Shown piece by piece: positions 23,556-31,419 of a stretch of DNA of 45,990 bases. Source of the DNA: Gammaproteobacteria bacterium (lineage in GTDB: Bacteria > Pseudomonadota > Gammaproteobacteria > Ga0077536); the NCBI GenBank assembly GCA_009692265.1, contig SHZM01000022.1, forward strand, positions 1 to 45,990, written 5' to 3'. The position numbers and the translations under genes are program-made. Under the pieces are notes generated by a model. It made no database searches. It saw only the letters and a list, made by a program, of their open reading frames with translations, and was not told the origin of the DNA. The first letter of the stretch is position 1, and the number at the start of each line of letters is the position of its first letter.

Positions 23556-24776
23556 ATGTTTACAACGACCAAGGACCTTATGCTTCCAACCACCGTGACG
23601 GGTTCGTGGCCGCGGCCACGCTGGTTTGACAAAAGCCTGTGGGGTCGCAATGTGTCGGATGCGATGACCGATATCGATTACCGCGAAAAATTTCTCGACG
23701 CCGTCGCCTCGGTGTTGAGCGATCAAGAACAGGCGGGCCTGGATATCCTGACCAACGGCGATTATCACCTCGACGAAAATCTTGGCGGTTTGGCGTGGCT
23801 ACTCTACCCGGCGGAGCGAATGTGCGGCGTCGCGCATGATGAAACCTACGCAGCGACCGAAGAATGGAGTTTCCCCCCGGGCACAATTTTGAATGAAGTG
23901 ATGGGTGGCTGGCGCTATCCAGCGGTCACCGACAAGATCACGCGCGGACGTTCCTGGGAGTTCGCGAAGATCTGGCGCCTGGCGCAAGCCAAGGCCGGGC
24001 GACCGGTGAAGTTCGGAACGGTATGCGGCCAAGTGCTGGGGTCCTGCTTGGAAATCAAAACCGACAAATACCCCAAGGATAAACGCGAGCTCGTCTGGGA
24101 TATGTGCGGTGCGATCAATCAGGAGTTACGCGAACTCGCCGCCGCGGGCTGCAAGGCCATTCAAATTGAAGACCCCATGATTCATCTCGCCGGGCCGGCC
24201 AATCCGAGTAAGGACTACATCGATTTTCTGATTGAGGCGTTTAACCACGAAGTCGCCGGACTCGAAGGCTGCGAGATCTGGATCCATACCTGCTGGGGCA
24301 ATCCCAATATGCAGCGAGTACACGATGACACTTCGTATGCGAGTAGCTTCGAAGCGTATATGGAACGCCTGCACGGCGACATCTGGACGGTGGAAATGAA
24401 GGAGCGGAATTATCAGGACCTTGAGTTATTCGGCCGTTACAAGGGCGGGAAATGGCCAAAAAAGGTCGCGCTTGGGGTGATTAGTCACCGCAATCTGCAA
24501 GTCGAAGGCGCGCACGAAGTGGCTGGCGATATCCGACAGGCAATGAAGTACATCGATCCCGAGCAGATCGTGCTCTCGACCGATTGCGGCTTTGGCCGCC
24601 AAGGCTGTAATCGACTGATTGCGTTTCATAAAGCCGTATCGATGGCACGCGGTGCGAATATTGTTCGCGCCGAATTAGGGTTGCCGACGCATGAAATTCG
24701 CGCGGCTAATCCGCTGCTGCAGATCGATCGGACTGGCGTGGGCGAGGCCACCTTGACGGCTGGGAATCGCAATTAA
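23556..24776 (+). CDS. MetE-family (cobalamin-independent methionine synthase C-terminal type) zinc protein
   Basis: ATG 23556 has AAGGAG seven bases upstream; an earlier frame opening at 23511 overlaps the previous gene and is rejected. The 406-aa protein has only the catalytic barrel of MetE: LPTTVTGSWPRP at the N-terminus, DILTNGDYHL, IQIEDPMIHL, IWIHTCWGNPN (zinc His and Cys), TVEMKERN (zinc Glu) and LSTDCGFGRQG (second Cys). The zinc site is complete. Stand-alone members include methyltransferases of degradation pathways and epoxyalkane:coenzyme M transferase, so a thiol alkyl transfer is expected but not necessarily methionine synthesis. The acceptor is unknown. It lies in a run with VOC and GST genes. 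Confidence 0.85.
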   Translation: MFTTTKDLMLPTTVTGSWPRPRWFDKSLWGRNVSDAMTDIDYREKFLDAVASVLSDQEQAGLDILTNGDYHLDENLGGLAWLLYPAERMCGVAHDETYAATEEWSFPPGTILNEVMGGWRYPAVTDKITRGRSWEFAKIWRLAQAKAGRPVKFGTVCGQVLGSCLEIKTDKYPKDKRELVWDMCGAINQELRELAAAGCKAIQIEDPMIHLAGPANPSKDYIDFLIEAFNHEVAGLEGCEIWIHTCWGNPNMQRVHDDTSYASSFEAYMERLHGDIWTVEMKERNYQDLELFGRYKGGKWPKKVALGVISHRNLQVEGAHEVAGDIRQAMKYIDPEQIVLSTDCGFGRQGCNRLIAFHKAVSMARGANIVRAELGLPTHEIRAANPLLQIDRTGVGEATLTAGNRN

Positions 24777-24857
24777 TCACCCCGAACCGCAGTGGGTTGA
24801 CCGCAAGGCAACTTCCCAGTCACGATGTCCACCTGTCATTCGCGCCGGAGCATTAGC

Positions 24858-25481
24858 ATGAACGCTGTTACTTCTCTCGATTCTCGCCCCGACACCGTTG
24901 CGGCCCCGATCGTTCCTACTAAGCTCGCGCATTTTGTGATTCGGGCGAAGCATTTCAAGGAGACGGTGGATTGGTATCGCACGGTGTTTCACGCCAGAAC
25001 AGTCTTCGCCAACGAGATGATCGCCTTCCTGTCGTATGACGACGAGCATCACCGCATGGCGTTTATCAACACTGGACATCTGCCGTCGCCGCAAGGCCTC
25101 CAAACCGGCGTCGATCACATCGCGTTCACTTACGGCTCGTTGGCCGATTTGTTACAGAACTACGCGCGCCTCAAGCAGCTGGGGATAACGCCTTTCTGGT
25201 GTACCAACCACGGTCCGACAACGTCGATGTACTTCCGTGATCCGGATGGCAATGGCGTCGAACATCAAGTAGACAATTTCAGCACCCTGCAAGAGACCAG
25301 CGATTTCTTCTACGGCCCGACGTTCGCGGCGAACCCCATCGGCGTCGACTATGATCCAGACGTCCTCCTGGAAAAATTGCGCGCGGGAGTCCCGGTCGCC
25401 GAGCTGTTGAAACAACATGCGGCGCCGGTTCCGCCGGAAAAGCAGTTCAATGTCAGTGCGTTGTTTCCCCCGCCTAACTAG
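24858..25481 (+). CDS. VOC-family protein, extradiol-dioxygenase/glyoxalase-like
   Basis: The 207-aa protein contains a vicinal-oxygen-chelate domain: KLAHFVIRAKHFKETVDWY (metal His at residue 25), TGVDHIAFTYGSL, and YFRDPDGNGVEHQVDNFST (metal Glu/His). The C-terminal extension FFYGPTFAANPIGVDYDP is seen in biphenyl-2,3-diol-1,2-dioxygenase-like and related proteins. The start is set by CGGAG seven nt before ATG 24858. A single VOC domain of this type may be an extradiol dioxygenase, isomerase or glyoxalase-like enzyme, and the sequence cannot settle which. The position between the MetE-like and GST genes suggests involvement in the same pathway. Confidence 0.8.
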   Translation: MNAVTSLDSRPDTVAAPIVPTKLAHFVIRAKHFKETVDWYRTVFHARTVFANEMIAFLSYDDEHHRMAFINTGHLPSPQGLQTGVDHIAFTYGSLADLLQNYARLKQLGITPFWCTNHGPTTSMYFRDPDGNGVEHQVDNFSTLQETSDFFYGPTFAANPIGVDYDPDVLLEKLRAGVPVAELLKQHAAPVPPEKQFNVSALFPPPN

Positions 25482-25527
25482 TGGCGGCGATCCTCTCAAT
25501 TTTTACAATAAGCCCTAAGGAAATCCT

Positions 25528-26136
25528 ATGAAGCTTTATTACTCACCTGGTGTGTGCTCTTTGTCCCCCCATATTTGCCTGCGCGAAGCCGGAATGGCGG
25601 TTGACCTCGTCAAAGTTGATATCAAGGCCCATACCTTGGACGGTGGTGGCGATTATTTGAAAATTAATCCAAACGGCTATGTGCCGGTGCTCGAACTCGA
25701 CAATGGCGAGCGGTTGACCGAAGGCCCCGCGATCGTCCAATACATCGCTGATCAAAAACCCGCGTCCAGACTTGCCCCACCCAGCGGCACCGTCGAACGT
25801 GCGCATTTGCAGTCGCTCCTAAATTATCTCAGCACTGAAATCCATAAGGGTTATTCACCGCTATTCAATCCGGCAGCCAACGATGAATTCAAAGTCTGGC
25901 TGAAACAACGATTATCGGATCGCTACACCTGGCTCGCGGAACAACTTGGCAACAAGCAGTATTTGATGGGCGAGCAGTTCACTGCCGCTGATGCCTATTT
26001 ATTCACGACCATCGGTTGGATGGGTTTCGTTGGCCTGGACGTCGGCACCTGGCCGATTTTGAGCGCATACCGCGATCGAATCGCTGCACGCCCACGGGTA
26101 CAGGAAGCGATGCGAGCCGAGGGCTTAATCAAGTAG
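25528..26136 (+). CDS. Glutathione S-transferase, beta class
   Basis: At 202 aa it matches bacterial beta-class GSTs. MKLYYSPGVCSLSPHI carries the characteristic Cys10; NPNGYVPVLELDNGERLTEG holds the cis-proline and glutathione-binding loop; GPAIVQYIAD follows. The C-terminal helical domain has GEQFTAADAYLFTTIGW with the N-capping box. AAGGA lies seven nt before ATG. Beta GSTs conjugate or reduce electrophiles with glutathione. As the last gene of the plus-strand run it may detoxify or process an intermediate. It ends 7 bases before the stop of the convergent glycosyltransferase gene. Confidence 0.93.
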   Translation: MKLYYSPGVCSLSPHICLREAGMAVDLVKVDIKAHTLDGGGDYLKINPNGYVPVLELDNGERLTEGPAIVQYIADQKPASRLAPPSGTVERAHLQSLLNYLSTEIHKGYSPLFNPAANDEFKVWLKQRLSDRYTWLAEQLGNKQYLMGEQFTAADAYLFTTIGWMGFVGLDVGTWPILSAYRDRIAARPRVQEAMRAEGLIK

Positions 26137-26143
26137 GCGCGAC

Positions 26144-27808
26144 TTACCGTGGTGATGCTTGGCTGTGAAGTACGACCAACACATCGTCCGCATCGCCGCG
26201 CCGATAGCGACCGAGTTCGGTGACGGCGTAACGCGCGGCCAAACCCGCGACGTCACCCCCGCGCAGCACGAGCCCGAGATCCCCATTGCGACTGCGTGCT
26301 ATTAAACCGTCGACTTCCGCAATATTCGTGAGCGCCGGCACTCGTCGTTTGAGGGTGTAGACATAGACGGTCGGGCTGACCCCGTAGGCGGCTAGGGTCG
26401 TGGCCGGTGCGAGTTCGGTAGCGGCCAACCGCGCAAGGCGATGACCGGCGTAACGTTCACGATCCCAGAGCGCACCGGTCACCGCCGCAGCCGACCAAAG
26501 CACTATCATTACCACTGCCATCGCGACCGTTGCACTTATTGTGCGCGGACCAGGGACCAATCGCCATACTGCATATGACGAACCCACGCTCGCGACGAGT
26601 AAACCCATTATCAAGCCGAACTGCGCGGTGCCTCTTGCCTGCTGGATGACCCAGCCGGCACACCCGAACAAAATCACTATCTGAAGCACGAATGCACCCA
26701 GAATAAGGCCGCGTTCGGGACGGGGCAGGATCGCGCGCAAACTGCATACCCACGGCCGCGCGACCAGGATCGAGAGGACGCCGAGCAACGGCAGGAGGTA
26801 AAAGAAGCGGAACTGCTGCCCGGTGCTGAGCGCGGCGACGGTCAAGAGCAAGGGCCAGACTAAGGGCGAAATACCTTGACGTGCGACCGGACGTCGATAA
26901 CCCACTAGCGCAACGAAGATCACCGGCAGCCACGGCAACAGCAACTGGAGTGGTCGATACAGATAATACGGATTGCCGAGCCGCGAGAGCGCTGGCACCA
27001 ACAAGGTTCCACCGAGTTGACTGGACTCGACCCGCGCCGCGTCCAAGTGCTCTTGCAACAGCCACCACCACGGCACGCACACTGCAAGTACTAGCACGCT
27101 GCCAAGTACCGGGCGCAGTAGGCTTCGCGTGCGTCGCCACGAACCGAGTGTTTGGCGCAAGCCCAGGGCGATGCCGACTAACACCACGATCGGAATATGG
27201 GGACCTTTGGTTAAGGTCGCGAGTCCCGCGCTCAGCCAAAGGGTTACCGCCAGCCACTCCGTGCCGCGGCCCCGGATGGTCGAAGCGTGTACTAAACCGG
27301 CGGCCGCCGCGATCATAAGCGAGATCCAAAAGGCGTAAAGCATGTCTGGTCGCGCGTCATGCATAAAACTGAACATACCTGCACTGCTCGCCAACAAGGC
27401 ACCAGCCACCAGTCCCGTGGTCCGATCAAATAAGAGGCGCGCGTTCAGCACCGTGCAGCCCAACACCCCGAGCCCCGCGAGTACCGAAATCAAGCGCACA
27501 TGCCACGCGCAGACCGTGGGTAAATCGCCAGCGACTTTCGCGAGCAGCGCCGCTGCCCAATAGCTTAGCGGAGGCTTGTTAAGCCGTGGCTGCTCATTGA
27601 AATAAGGCACCAACCAATCGCCGCGAACTGCCATTTCATGGGTCGTCTGCGCGACGAAAATCTCGTGCGAGTCCAAGGGAATGGAATCGATCATGACGAT
27701 CCCGCTACCGGCCGTGAGTATGGCGATAAGCCCGATCAGGAGCCGCCAGCGGCCTACACCAATATCGGCGCGGTGCGCGGAGAACCGGTTAGTCAGCGCT
27801 GGATACAT
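26144..27808 (-). CDS. ArnT/PMT-type glycosyltransferase, polytopic membrane protein
   Basis: About a dozen hydrophobic segments and family motifs mark the GT-C fold. IDSIPLDSHEIFVAQTTHEM puts the catalytic acidic residue in the first periplasmic loop. RGDWLVPYFNEQPRLNKPPL and SYWAAALLAKV are typical of ArnT (lipid A 4-aminoarabinose transferase) and related PMT-like enzymes. Product is 554 aa from ATG 27808; a TTG at 27826 overlaps the previous stop as TTGA and is an alternative. It likely transfers a sugar from a polyprenyl-phosphate donor to a lipid or protein in the inner membrane. No arn operon surrounds it; the only partner is the secreted protein gene upstream. Confidence 0.82.
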   Translation of the reverse strand: MYPALTNRFSAHRADIGVGRWRLLIGLIAILTAGSGIVMIDSIPLDSHEIFVAQTTHEMAVRGDWLVPYFNEQPRLNKPPLSYWAAALLAKVAGDLPTVCAWHVRLISVLAGLGVLGCTVLNARLLFDRTTGLVAGALLASSAGMFSFMHDARPDMLYAFWISLMIAAAAGLVHASTIRGRGTEWLAVTLWLSAGLATLTKGPHIPIVVLVGIALGLRQTLGSWRRTRSLLRPVLGSVLVLAVCVPWWWLLQEHLDAARVESSQLGGTLLVPALSRLGNPYYLYRPLQLLLPWLPVIFVALVGYRRPVARQGISPLVWPLLLTVAALSTGQQFRFFYLLPLLGVLSILVARPWVCSLRAILPRPERGLILGAFVLQIVILFGCAGWVIQQARGTAQFGLIMGLLVASVGSSYAVWRLVPGPRTISATVAMAVVMIVLWSAAAVTGALWDRERYAGHRLARLAATELAPATTLAAYGVSPTVYVYTLKRRVPALTNIAEVDGLIARSRNGDLGLVLRGGDVAGLAARYAVTELGRYRRGDADDVLVVLHSQASPR

Positions 27809-27822
27809 CCCCAACGCGACAC

Positions 27823-28494
27823 TCAACGCGAAAATGCTTTGAGTTCGGAATTCCAGCGTGAATCTTCGTAGGTGATCGTCTTTACCACGCCGCCGATCTC
27901 AGGCGCATACCACGTGGTGCTGTTAAGGCTGCTGCCGGTCTGGCCGACCGTCCAATTATCGTGACACTCAATGCGGTAGGCCTTGAACGTGCCGGCGACG
28001 ACCGTAACTTCGGAAAACTCGGCGACCTCGCAGTTGAGATCGCCCTCCCAGCGTAGACCTTCGATCGCGAGGTAGCCAGCGTACGGTCGATGCCAGTGGT
28101 TGCCGACTTTCAAGGGAAATTCGATACCTGGATAACTCGGTTCGAAGACAAGGATGTTGGCATCCTTCGGACCAGTGGCTTTATGCAGATTTAGGTGATC
28201 ATCCTGCTTGAAATACAGTTTATTGGTGCCACATTCGGAAACCGTTTGGCCGTCGCTATCCAGCGCGACGACCTCCCAACGACTGCAATTCACGCCGGCG
28301 ACCGCGCCCGTGAATTCGCGTACCTCACCGAGCTTGGGGCTCGGCCGGTCGGTGAGGGTCGAAGTCTCCGCCAGCGAGACATCGGGAAGCGAAATATCTA
28401 ACTCTTGCGCCGATCCGTTTGACGTCGCGCCGAAACACAGCGCAACTGTCATATAGGTTAGGAGCGCCGCCCTTGCTTGATGCTTTACGTGCAT
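27823..28494 (-). CDS. Secreted protein of unknown function
   Basis: The 223-aa product begins with a signal peptide (LLTYMTVALCFGATSNGSAQ). Its mature part is beta-rich, with VNCSRWEVVALDSDGQ, GIEFPLKVGNHWHRPYAG, AEFSEVTVVAGTFKAYRIEC and TTWYAPEIGGVVKTITYEDS. The 'VPAGTFKAYRIE... WYAPEVG...VK' pattern occurs in many periplasmic hypothetical proteins and suggests a lipoprotein-like beta-sandwich, but I do not know a function. Four cysteines could form disulfides. It lies upstream of the ArnT-like gene with an overlapping stop/start, so it may be functionally tied to that envelope enzyme. Confidence 0.65.
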   Translation of the reverse strand: MHVKHQARAALLTYMTVALCFGATSNGSAQELDISLPDVSLAETSTLTDRPSPKLGEVREFTGAVAGVNCSRWEVVALDSDGQTVSECGTNKLYFKQDDHLNLHKATGPKDANILVFEPSYPGIEFPLKVGNHWHRPYAGYLAIEGLRWEGDLNCEVAEFSEVTVVAGTFKAYRIECHDNWTVGQTGSSLNSTTWYAPEIGGVVKTITYEDSRWNSELKAFSR

Positions 28495-28594
28495 GACATT
28501 CCCTTCAGCTCATTGAGTGAGGTTTGACAGACCCTCCGACGGGCTTCTATGGTAGGCGAACCCTTGTTCTTACCCTGTGGTATAGGATTCTCGC

Positions 28595-29212
28595 ATGTAT
28601 TTCGCCACTGCCGACGGTCTGCGTCCAGCGCCTCTTAAACATAATCCCGTTAACGCGCTGGTGATGCCGCGACCGATCGGCTGGATCAGCTCGATGTCGG
28701 CGCGCGGCGGTTTAAATCTAGCACCGTTTTCTTACTTCAACGCGGTGTGTGCTGAACCGCCCTATGTAATGTTTGCGCCGAATTCGGCGAGACCAGGAGT
28801 TAATAAGGATACGTATCGGAATATCTGCGAGGTTCCGGAATTTGTCGCGAACTTTGTCGGCGAGCACGATCTACAGGGGATGAACGCGACCTCCGCGCCG
28901 CTGCCGTACGGTGAGGATGAATTCACCGCTTGTGGGATTGAAGCTGTGGCATCACGCCTAGTGAGGCCCCCGCGAGTTGCCACTGCACTGGCTGCGTTTG
29001 AATGTCGCGTCTACGAAGTAGTGCACTTGCCGGTAGGCGCGGACGGCCGCGCGAGCCATGTTGTGATTGGTGAAGTCGTCGGGATTTATATTGCCGACGA
29101 CGTGATCGTCGACGGTAAGGTCGACGAACGATTGCTAAAACCGGTCGCTCGTCTCGGCTATATGAACTACAGCACCCTGGGCGATGTCTTTGAGCTGTTG
29201 CGTCCACAGTAA
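28595..29212 (+). CDS. Flavin reductase-like (FMN-binding split-barrel) protein
   Basis: The 205-aa sequence fits the flavin_reduct family: NPVNALVMPRPIGWISSMSA, LAPFSYFNAVCAEPPYVMFA and KDTYRNICEVPEFVANFVG are its characteristic first third. HVVIGEVVGIYIADDVIVDG and LKPVARLGYMNY close the barrel. Such proteins bind FMN and either reduce flavin for two-component monooxygenases or act as oxidoreductases. There is no partner monooxygenase in the window. It is divergent from the secreted-protein gene and lies upstream of a pentapeptide gene. Confidence 0.88.
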   Translation: MYFATADGLRPAPLKHNPVNALVMPRPIGWISSMSARGGLNLAPFSYFNAVCAEPPYVMFAPNSARPGVNKDTYRNICEVPEFVANFVGEHDLQGMNATSAPLPYGEDEFTACGIEAVASRLVRPPRVATALAAFECRVYEVVHLPVGADGRASHVVIGEVVGIYIADDVIVDGKVDERLLKPVARLGYMNYSTLGDVFELLRPQ

Positions 29213-29348
29213 CTGGCCGTAATCAATAAGCCTGGACGGCGCTGCGGCGTGCGGGGCTTCGAATCTTTCGCGTTTGGGCATCGGAGCCGCGCTCCACATT
29301 TAGTGATCCCGGCCGCTATAGGGATGGGACTAAGTTTAGGAGCGAGTT

Positions 29349-29690
29349 ATGAACGACAAACCGCGGATCAGCGATTGCCCGATGTATCGCCTGCTGCGTA
29401 CGAGCGAGGTGTCGGATTTTAATGCTCGCAGACGCCAGGGTGAAGCTTGCGATCTCGTGGGGACCGATCTCAGTCGCTTGGATCTACGTGGCCTGGAAGC
29501 GAGCGGCCTGGATCTGCAGGACTGCTATTTTCGAATGTCGGATTTGCGGGGAATCGACTTTCGAGCCGCGAACCTTGAAGGTGCGAGTTTTGCGCAAGCC
29601 CATGTCTCTGGTTGCTATTTTCCGACCGAGCTTCGGGCTGACGAACTACAACTTGCGTTAGAGCACGGAACTCGTGTTCGTTACCGGTGA
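29349..29690 (+). CDS. Small pentapeptide-repeat protein
   Basis: TAGGAG six bases before ATG 29349 supports the start. The 113-aa protein has A(D/N)LxX-type repeats from about residue 38 to 88 (LSRLDLRGLEASGLDLQDC, LRGIDFRAANLEGASFAQA), enough for a short right-handed beta-helix. The termini are ordinary. Small pentapeptide proteins in proteobacteria are poorly characterised; this one is too short to resemble Qnr. It faces the nitrile-hydratase operon convergently. Confidence 0.75.
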   Translation: MNDKPRISDCPMYRLLRTSEVSDFNARRRQGEACDLVGTDLSRLDLRGLEASGLDLQDCYFRMSDLRGIDFRAANLEGASFAQAHVSGCYFPTELRADELQLALEHGTRVRYR

Positions 29691-29768
29691 GTCGGCCTTC
29701 CGGCGGCTCGCCTTGGAGGAAAGCTGGTTGCCAACTCTGTTACGAATTCAAGATTGATTGAACCTTGG

Positions 29769-30125
29769 TCAGTGCAGGTGGTCGTGATCTTCGTGATCAT
29801 GATGCTCGGTCTGCGCCGCGCTCATCGCCGAGCACGCCGATTGTAGTTGCGCCGGGTCGACCAATCCGCGCGCCGCGACTAGCTTTTCTGTCGCCATTAA
29901 CCAGAGTTGATAGTAAGGGGTCTCACTGGCCCGCTCGCGATCGGCCGCGATCTCGCCGGCGAGCGTGGCCACCCATTCCTGCCATTCAAAGCAACCCTGT
30001 TGGTGGAGATGAACCACCAGCGCGAACGCTTTCGCTTCCCAGGGCGCCGCGAAGACCGCACCGTCGTCGTCTCGCGGGAGACCGGGGAGCACGCCTAGGT
30101 TTGGTAACGAAGAAGTTGCGGCCAT
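29769..30125 (-). CDS. Nitrile hydratase accessory (activator) protein with His-rich tail
   Basis: The 118-aa protein resembles the N-terminal part of NHase beta subunits. It has the accessory-protein signatures LPGLPRDDDGAVFAAPWEAK, AFALVVHLHQQGCFEWQEW and ETPYYQLWLMATEKLVAARG. Such proteins (P14K, NhlE and related) assist metal loading and maturation of the alpha subunit. The C-terminus ends in a histidine/aspartate cluster (HHDHEDHDHLH), a likely metal-binding tail, consistent with delivery of cobalt. ATG follows the TAG of the preceding gene without any gap, and GGAG within that gene provides the ribosome site. Last gene of the operon. Confidence 0.88.
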   Translation of the reverse strand: MAATSSLPNLGVLPGLPRDDDGAVFAAPWEAKAFALVVHLHQQGCFEWQEWVATLAGEIAADRERASETPYYQLWLMATEKLVAARGLVDPAQLQSACSAMSAAQTEHHDHEDHDHLH

Positions 30126-30473
30126 CTAGCGGGGCTCCATGTAGTCGTCCCATACGTCGACCAACAGCGCATCTTTCGGATTGCCTTGCGGACCCCACAG
30201 TTCGCGCGCGGTGAACCGCACACTGTACACATGCTGCGGCTTCTTTCCCGTGCCGGAGGCGAAAGTATCCGGGAACACGAAGATGCCGTGGTCACGATCG
30301 ATCACGCCCTGCTTCCCACGAATATAGCGCGGCATTCGCGTATGGCCCGATGGATTGATATTTAACACAACGACCTCATCACCGGCCTTAAAGCGTGGCG
30401 CTGATCCTTCTGCCTCGCGCGAACTTGCACCTGCGAGCGCGGCACCTAGGGCTTGTACTAGATTGATGGCCAT
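30126..30473 (-). CDS. Nitrile hydratase beta subunit, separate C-terminal half
   Basis: This 115-aa protein equals only the C-terminal SH3-like half of an NHase beta subunit: APRFKAGDEVVVLNINPSG, HTRMPRYIRGKQGVIDRDHG (arginine-rich segment that packs against the claw-setting cysteines), FVFPDTFASGTG, PQHVYSVRFTARELWGP and VDVWDDYMEP. It has its own start. ATG 30473 overlaps the stop of the N-half gene as TAATG, and AAGGA lies 8 nt upstream, so translation is coupled but independent. The first ~25 residues (MAINLVQALGAALAG...) are additional. Same architecture as the alpha subunit of thiocyanate hydrolase and one of the ToyKL pair. A single-base sequencing error is unlikely to create both the ribosome site and the TAATG. 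Confidence 0.88.
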   Translation of the reverse strand: MAINLVQALGAALAGASSREAEGSAPRFKAGDEVVVLNINPSGHTRMPRYIRGKQGVIDRDHGIFVFPDTFASGTGKKPQHVYSVRFTARELWGPQGNPKDALLVDVWDDYMEPR

Positions 30474-30784
30474 TAGACCGGTCCTTGCGCGATTTGCTGA
30501 CGACGCGTCGTCAACTCGCTTTGCGTAAGCACACCTTTTTCAACCAGCAAGGTTTCATAGGCGAACAGCCAGTGCTCGTAATACGAGGTGTTGAGATACG
30601 CCGGCGCGCCCATGCGCTCGATTGCGTGGCGCAATTCATCGACACCGAAGGCACCGGTCGCGGCGAGCGGGAGAAACATGCCGAAGACGCGCCGCTCCCA
30701 CGCGTGGTGAAACACTGGCTCGTTCTTCTCGACGACTATAGGACCCAGGCCGTGCATGCCCCCTAAATCATGAATGCCATTCAT
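30473..30784 (-). CDS. Nitrile hydratase beta subunit, separate N-terminal half
   Basis: This 103-aa protein matches the N-terminal half of NHase beta: MNGIHDLGGMHGLGPI, FHHAWERRVFGMFLPLAATG, DELRHAIERMGAPAYLNTSY and YEHWLFAYETLLVEKGVLT. Arg52 is in the position of the beta-Arg52 that contacts the oxidised cysteines in cobalt NHases. It ends right after QQIAQGPV, where normal beta subunits run on to the C-half. A near-perfect ribosome-binding site (AGGAGGT, 5 nt spacing) precedes ATG 30784. The start lies 14 bases after the alpha gene. Confidence 0.88.
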   Translation of the reverse strand: MNGIHDLGGMHGLGPIVVEKNEPVFHHAWERRVFGMFLPLAATGAFGVDELRHAIERMGAPAYLNTSYYEHWLFAYETLLVEKGVLTQSELTTRRQQIAQGPV

Positions 30785-30798
30785 AGGTGACCTCCTCG

Positions 30799-31401
30799 CT
30801 ACTTGCCGGGCGCGGCGACTTTCGCCACACCGATCATCGCATCACGGCTAACGAGCTCCGCGAGTTGCGCTTCGCTCCAGCCCTCGGTACCGGCCGGACG
30901 TTCTGGCAACACCATGTATCGCAACTCCGCCGTGCTGTCCCACACTTTGACCTTGACCTCGTCCGCGACCTCGGTTCCGAACTCTTTCAACACGCCACGC
31001 GGATCAATGACCACCCGCGAGCGATACGGCGCGGACTTATACCAAACGGGTGGTAAGCCCAAAGTCGGCCAGGGATAGCACGAGCACAAAGTGCACACGA
31101 GCACGTTGTGGACTTCCGGTGTGTTCTCCACCACCACCATGTCTTCACCTTGGATTCCGCTGTAGCCGAGTTCCAGGATCGCCTTGGTCCCATCAGCGAG
31201 CAGGCGTTGCTTGTAGGCGGGATCGGTCCATGCGCGGGCGACAACCTTCGCACCGTTACGCGGACCGACTTTGTGCTCGTAGGTGTCGATCAAGGCGTCC
31301 ACCGCGGCCGGATCGACAAGGCCTTTTTCGATCAATAGCGTTTCGAGCGCTTTGACTCGAATTTCAATCTCACTCAGCGGCCGGGTGTGATTTTCTCCCA
31401 T
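30799..31401 (-). CDS. Nitrile hydratase alpha subunit, cobalt type
   Basis: The alpha subunit carries the metal and hydrates nitriles to amides in the cytoplasm. At 200 aa it has normal length. The claw motif is [17 protein letters not shown] with Cys103, Cys106, Ser107 and Cys108; Thr in CTLCSC is typical of cobalt enzymes, whereas iron enzymes have CSLCSC. Upstream are [16 protein letters not shown] and [16 protein letters not shown]; downstream [19 protein letters not shown] and [24 protein letters not shown] nine bases before ATG 31401 supports the start. It follows the amidase by 18 bases. In thiocyanate hydrolase the gamma subunit has the same motif, so that activity is the main alternative, although the adjacent amidase favours nitriles. 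Confidence 0.93.
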   Translation of the reverse strand: MGENHTRPLSEIEIRVKALETLLIEKGLVDPAAVDALIDTYEHKVGPRNGAKVVARAWTDPAYKQRLLADGTKAILELGYSGIQGEDMVVVENTPEVHNVLVCTLCSCYPWPTLGLPPVWYKSAPYRSRVVIDPRGVLKEFGTEVADEVKVKVWDSTAELRYMVLPERPAGTEGWSEAQLAELVSRDAMIGVAKVAAPGK

Positions 31402-31419
31402 GGTTTTAAGCTCCTCGGG

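Noticed and set aside
29769..31401. Calling the operon thiocyanate hydrolase (scnABC)
   Set aside because: The split-beta plan fits, but the adjacent amidase and the accessory gene favour nitrile metabolism; left as an alternative.
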